A stretch of 5,889 bases of DNA, taken from NCBI GenBank assembly GCA_029934165.1, contig JAOZMU010000241.1, forward strand, positions 1-5,889, given 5' to 3'. A model generated the notes under the pieces. It ran no database searches, was not told the origin of the DNA, and saw nothing but the letters and a program-made list of their open reading frames with translations. The translations under genes were made by a program, and so were the position numbers. Shown one piece after another: positions 4,294-5,889 of the stretch (positions are counted from its first letter, which is position 1; each line of letters begins with the position of its first letter). Source of the stretch: Bacteroidales bacterium. Its GTDB lineage: Bacteria; Bacteroidota; Bacteroidia; Bacteroidales; JAOZMU01.

Positions 4294-5718
4294 TTAAAGT
4301 AACAAAAAGTATTTTAACGGAATAATTACAATATCATTATGAAGTTCAATTTTATCAGTTTTGGAATTTATAACAATTCCGTATTTATATTTTATTCTAC
4401 TTGTTGAAATTTGTTTTGTTGTTTTTTTATTTAGTCCTATTTCGAGAAGAATTGGTTTGTCAAGTGTTTCAATAATTAAATCAGGATTTTTTTGTTTTTT
4501 TACTGATGAAAATGAAATAATATGCCTATCTCTGAAAATTCGTTTTAAATAAAGAACAACCGTATCTTCTAACATTTTTGCATAAATACTTTTATCTGTG
4601 TCTTCATTTGATAAAGGTATTAAAATTGTTTTTCTGATGGAAGGCGACATAAAAAAATACTTTTTCATTTTATTTATTTTACTGTCAATCCCACCATAAG
4701 GGTATAAAATGTTTAATAATTCTGCTTTTGCAAGAATATCTAAATTTTCGTTAATTTCATCTTGCGAAATACCAATACTTTGACTGAGTGTTTGAATATT
4801 TATTTCGTCTGATGCAGCGAGACGATGCAAAATTTTTTCTGAATATTGAAAATTTGACTTTGTTTTTGTTAATTTTGGTATATCTTCGTAAATTACCCTA
4901 CGTATTAAATCTGCAATTAATGTCTCAATACGTTCTTTGTTTTGTTCTAAACTAAATCTCGTAATATTGTGATAAGTAATATAGTCTGAAATACGCTTTT
5001 CAATATCATCAATTTTTAAAAGATAATTGTCTAAATTAGATTGAATATTTTGCAATTTATAAAACAAATTTTCAGCATTTGCTGATTGTAATAGAATATT
5101 TTGTAATTTTTTTGCGGTTTCGTTTATTTTCTTTGTATCAGAATGCGTAAGACCAATGTATTCTCTGAAATTAAGTGGATAAACGTGTTGTATAAGCATA
5201 CGAGTAACTAAATCGGCTGTCGATTGCAATAAAAGAGCCGAACTTCCTGTTGCAATTACAAATACAGGACGGAATAAATCGTATAGAACTTTTAAATCAC
5301 TTGCCCAACTTGGGTCTTCGTGAATTTCATCGAACAATAAAACAATTCTTTCTCTATATGACCAAAGTTTGCCGTTTGCAAGATATTTTTCTATTGCATC
5401 GTGTAGTTCGTTTACACCTATATCGAATTTTTTTAAGCGTCCGAGATGAAAAAAATAAATATTTTTAGTGTAGTTTTTATAAATATAGTCAGCCGACTGC
5501 CAAAGTAATGTTGTTTTTCCAACACCACGCAAACCTGCAAGTCCAATCATTCTTATTGCACTTTTTTTGTTGAAATAATTATCCGAAATGTCAGTTATCT
5601 CATCAAAAAAATCTCTCGGTTTATAATCTGTTGTATCTAAAATCGGGTGCAATAAATTCGCTTCTATTTTTTCAGCCGTAAGTTTTGAATTTTGTAATAT
5701 TTGTTGAAGTGCTGTCAT
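4294..5718 (-). CDS. AAA-type ATPase with winged-helix and nuclease-like C-terminus
   Basis: A 474-residue protein of the prokaryotic AAA ATPase group (AAA_14 or archaeal-ATPase type). Walker A is GLRGVGKT at 62-69, with K68. Walker B is IVLLFDE at 125-131. ATGSS at 156-160 is the sensor-1 region, and R173 followed by VYPLNFREYIGL (179-190) is the hallmark segment of this group. Residues about 195-265 form a Lys/Asn-rich helical, possibly coiled-coil insert. Residues about 303-342 (IQTLSQSIGISQDEI) look like a winged helix. The C-terminus (NPDLIIE 411-417, LLEIGLNKK 424-432) resembles the PD-(D/E)xK fold found in relatives, but E-x-K has become E-I-G, so it is probably not catalytic. The start has an A-rich upstream. 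Ten bases separate it from the preceding gene's stop. The substrate is unknown; relatives are common accessory genes. Confidence 0.85.
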   Translation of the reverse strand: MTALQQILQNSKLTAEKIEANLLHPILDTTDYKPRDFFDEITDISDNYFNKKSAIRMIGLAGLRGVGKTTLLWQSADYIYKNYTKNIYFFHLGRLKKFDIGVNELHDAIEKYLANGKLWSYRERIVLLFDEIHEDPSWASDLKVLYDLFRPVFVIATGSSALLLQSTADLVTRMLIQHVYPLNFREYIGLTHSDTKKINETAKKLQNILLQSANAENLFYKLQNIQSNLDNYLLKIDDIEKRISDYITYHNITRFSLEQNKERIETLIADLIRRVIYEDIPKLTKTKSNFQYSEKILHRLAASDEINIQTLSQSIGISQDEINENLDILAKAELLNILYPYGGIDSKINKMKKYFFMSPSIRKTILIPLSNEDTDKSIYAKMLEDTVVLYLKRIFRDRHIISFSSVKKQKNPDLIIETLDKPILLEIGLNKKTTKQISTSRIKYKYGIVINSKTDKIELHNDIVIIPLKYFLLL

Positions 5719-5728
5719 TTTTTTATAG

Positions 5729-5887
5729 TTAAAATTGATTTTGTATAAATTGAAGTGCTTTTACAACGTCTTGTGCGTCTTTTTTTGTTTTACTTTTTAA
5801 TCTGCAATCTCCTTTCTGTATATATTTATTCCATGAAATTTTATGTTTACTCCAAGATATTTTTACTTTGTGACTAACTAAATCAAT
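5729..5887 (-). CDS. C-terminal end of an unidentified gene upstream of the ATPase (partial)
   Basis: The minus strand is open from the window edge to TAA at 5729-5731, giving 52 residues starting IDLVSHKVKISWSKHKISWN and ending KDAQDVVKALQFIQNQF. The piece is Lys-rich, with tryptophans at residues 12 and 19. It stops 10 bases before the ATPase start, so the two are almost certainly one operon. K-x-x-D-x-x-D-V-x-x-L near the end loosely recalls the tail of some nucleotidyltransferase-like proteins that sit beside ATPases, but this is too little to assign. Its AT-rich composition matches the ATPase gene. The rest lies beyond the window. Confidence 0.65.
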   Translation of the reverse strand: MDLVSHKVKISWSKHKISWNKYIQKGDCRLKSKTKKDAQDVVKALQFIQNQF

Positions 5888-5889
5888 AC

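Noticed and set aside
4140..4325. 61-codon plus-strand frame over the intron relic as a reverse transcriptase tail
   Set aside because: It translates the structural RNA domains and runs into the antisense of the ATPase gene; no maturase motif is present.

Overview
The window looks like chromosomal DNA from a Bacteroidota bacterium. The main evidence is a lipid A gene block in the order lpxD, lpxC-fabZ, lpxA, in which LpxC (UDP-acyl-GlcNAc deacetylase) and FabZ (hydroxyacyl-ACP dehydratase) are fused into one 466-residue protein, a known hallmark of that phylum. AT-rich DNA, A-rich start regions without Shine-Dalgarno sequences, and a TAnnTTTG-type -7 promoter element upstream of lpxD agree with this. 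The species cannot be named from the sequence.

Layout. 1-176: one frame is open from the window edge and may be the 3' end of an upstream gene; it contains a hairpin repeat and a 20-bp palindrome. 177-308: lpxD leader, with a promoter candidate and a long imperfect inverted repeat. 309-1346: lpxD. 1347-1596: a 250-bp gap with stem-loops and an unusual 16-codon ORF behind a perfect AGGAGG. 1597-2997: lpxC-fabZ. 2994-3773: lpxA, overlapping the previous stop by ATGA. 3773-3830: a small hairpin, then a strong terminator. 3831-4293: a non-coding convergent gap with a second copy of the hairpin repeat, a bidirectional terminator-like structure, and the 3' end (domains V and VI) of a degenerate group II intron. 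4294-5718 (minus): an AAA-type ATPase with a degraded nuclease-like C-terminus. 5729-5887 (minus): the 3' end of another gene just upstream of the ATPase.

How the genes work together. LpxA acylates UDP-GlcNAc, the LpxC half deacetylates the product, and LpxD adds the second acyl chain. The FabZ half belongs to fatty acid elongation, which competes for the same 3-hydroxyacyl-ACP pool, so the fusion couples membrane phospholipid and lipid A supply. The lpxC-fabZ and lpxA cistrons are probably translationally coupled.

The right third is different in character: it is AT-richer (for example 15 G/C in bases 4441-4500 against 28 in 2401-2460), on the opposite strand, and bordered by an intron relic. 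This fits an accessory two-gene cassette next to a conserved core operon. I see no convincing new defence or mobile system. The points most worth a second look are the hairpin repeat on both sides of the lpx block, the short ORF with a strong Shine-Dalgarno before lpxC, the intron relic, and the ATPase with its partner.
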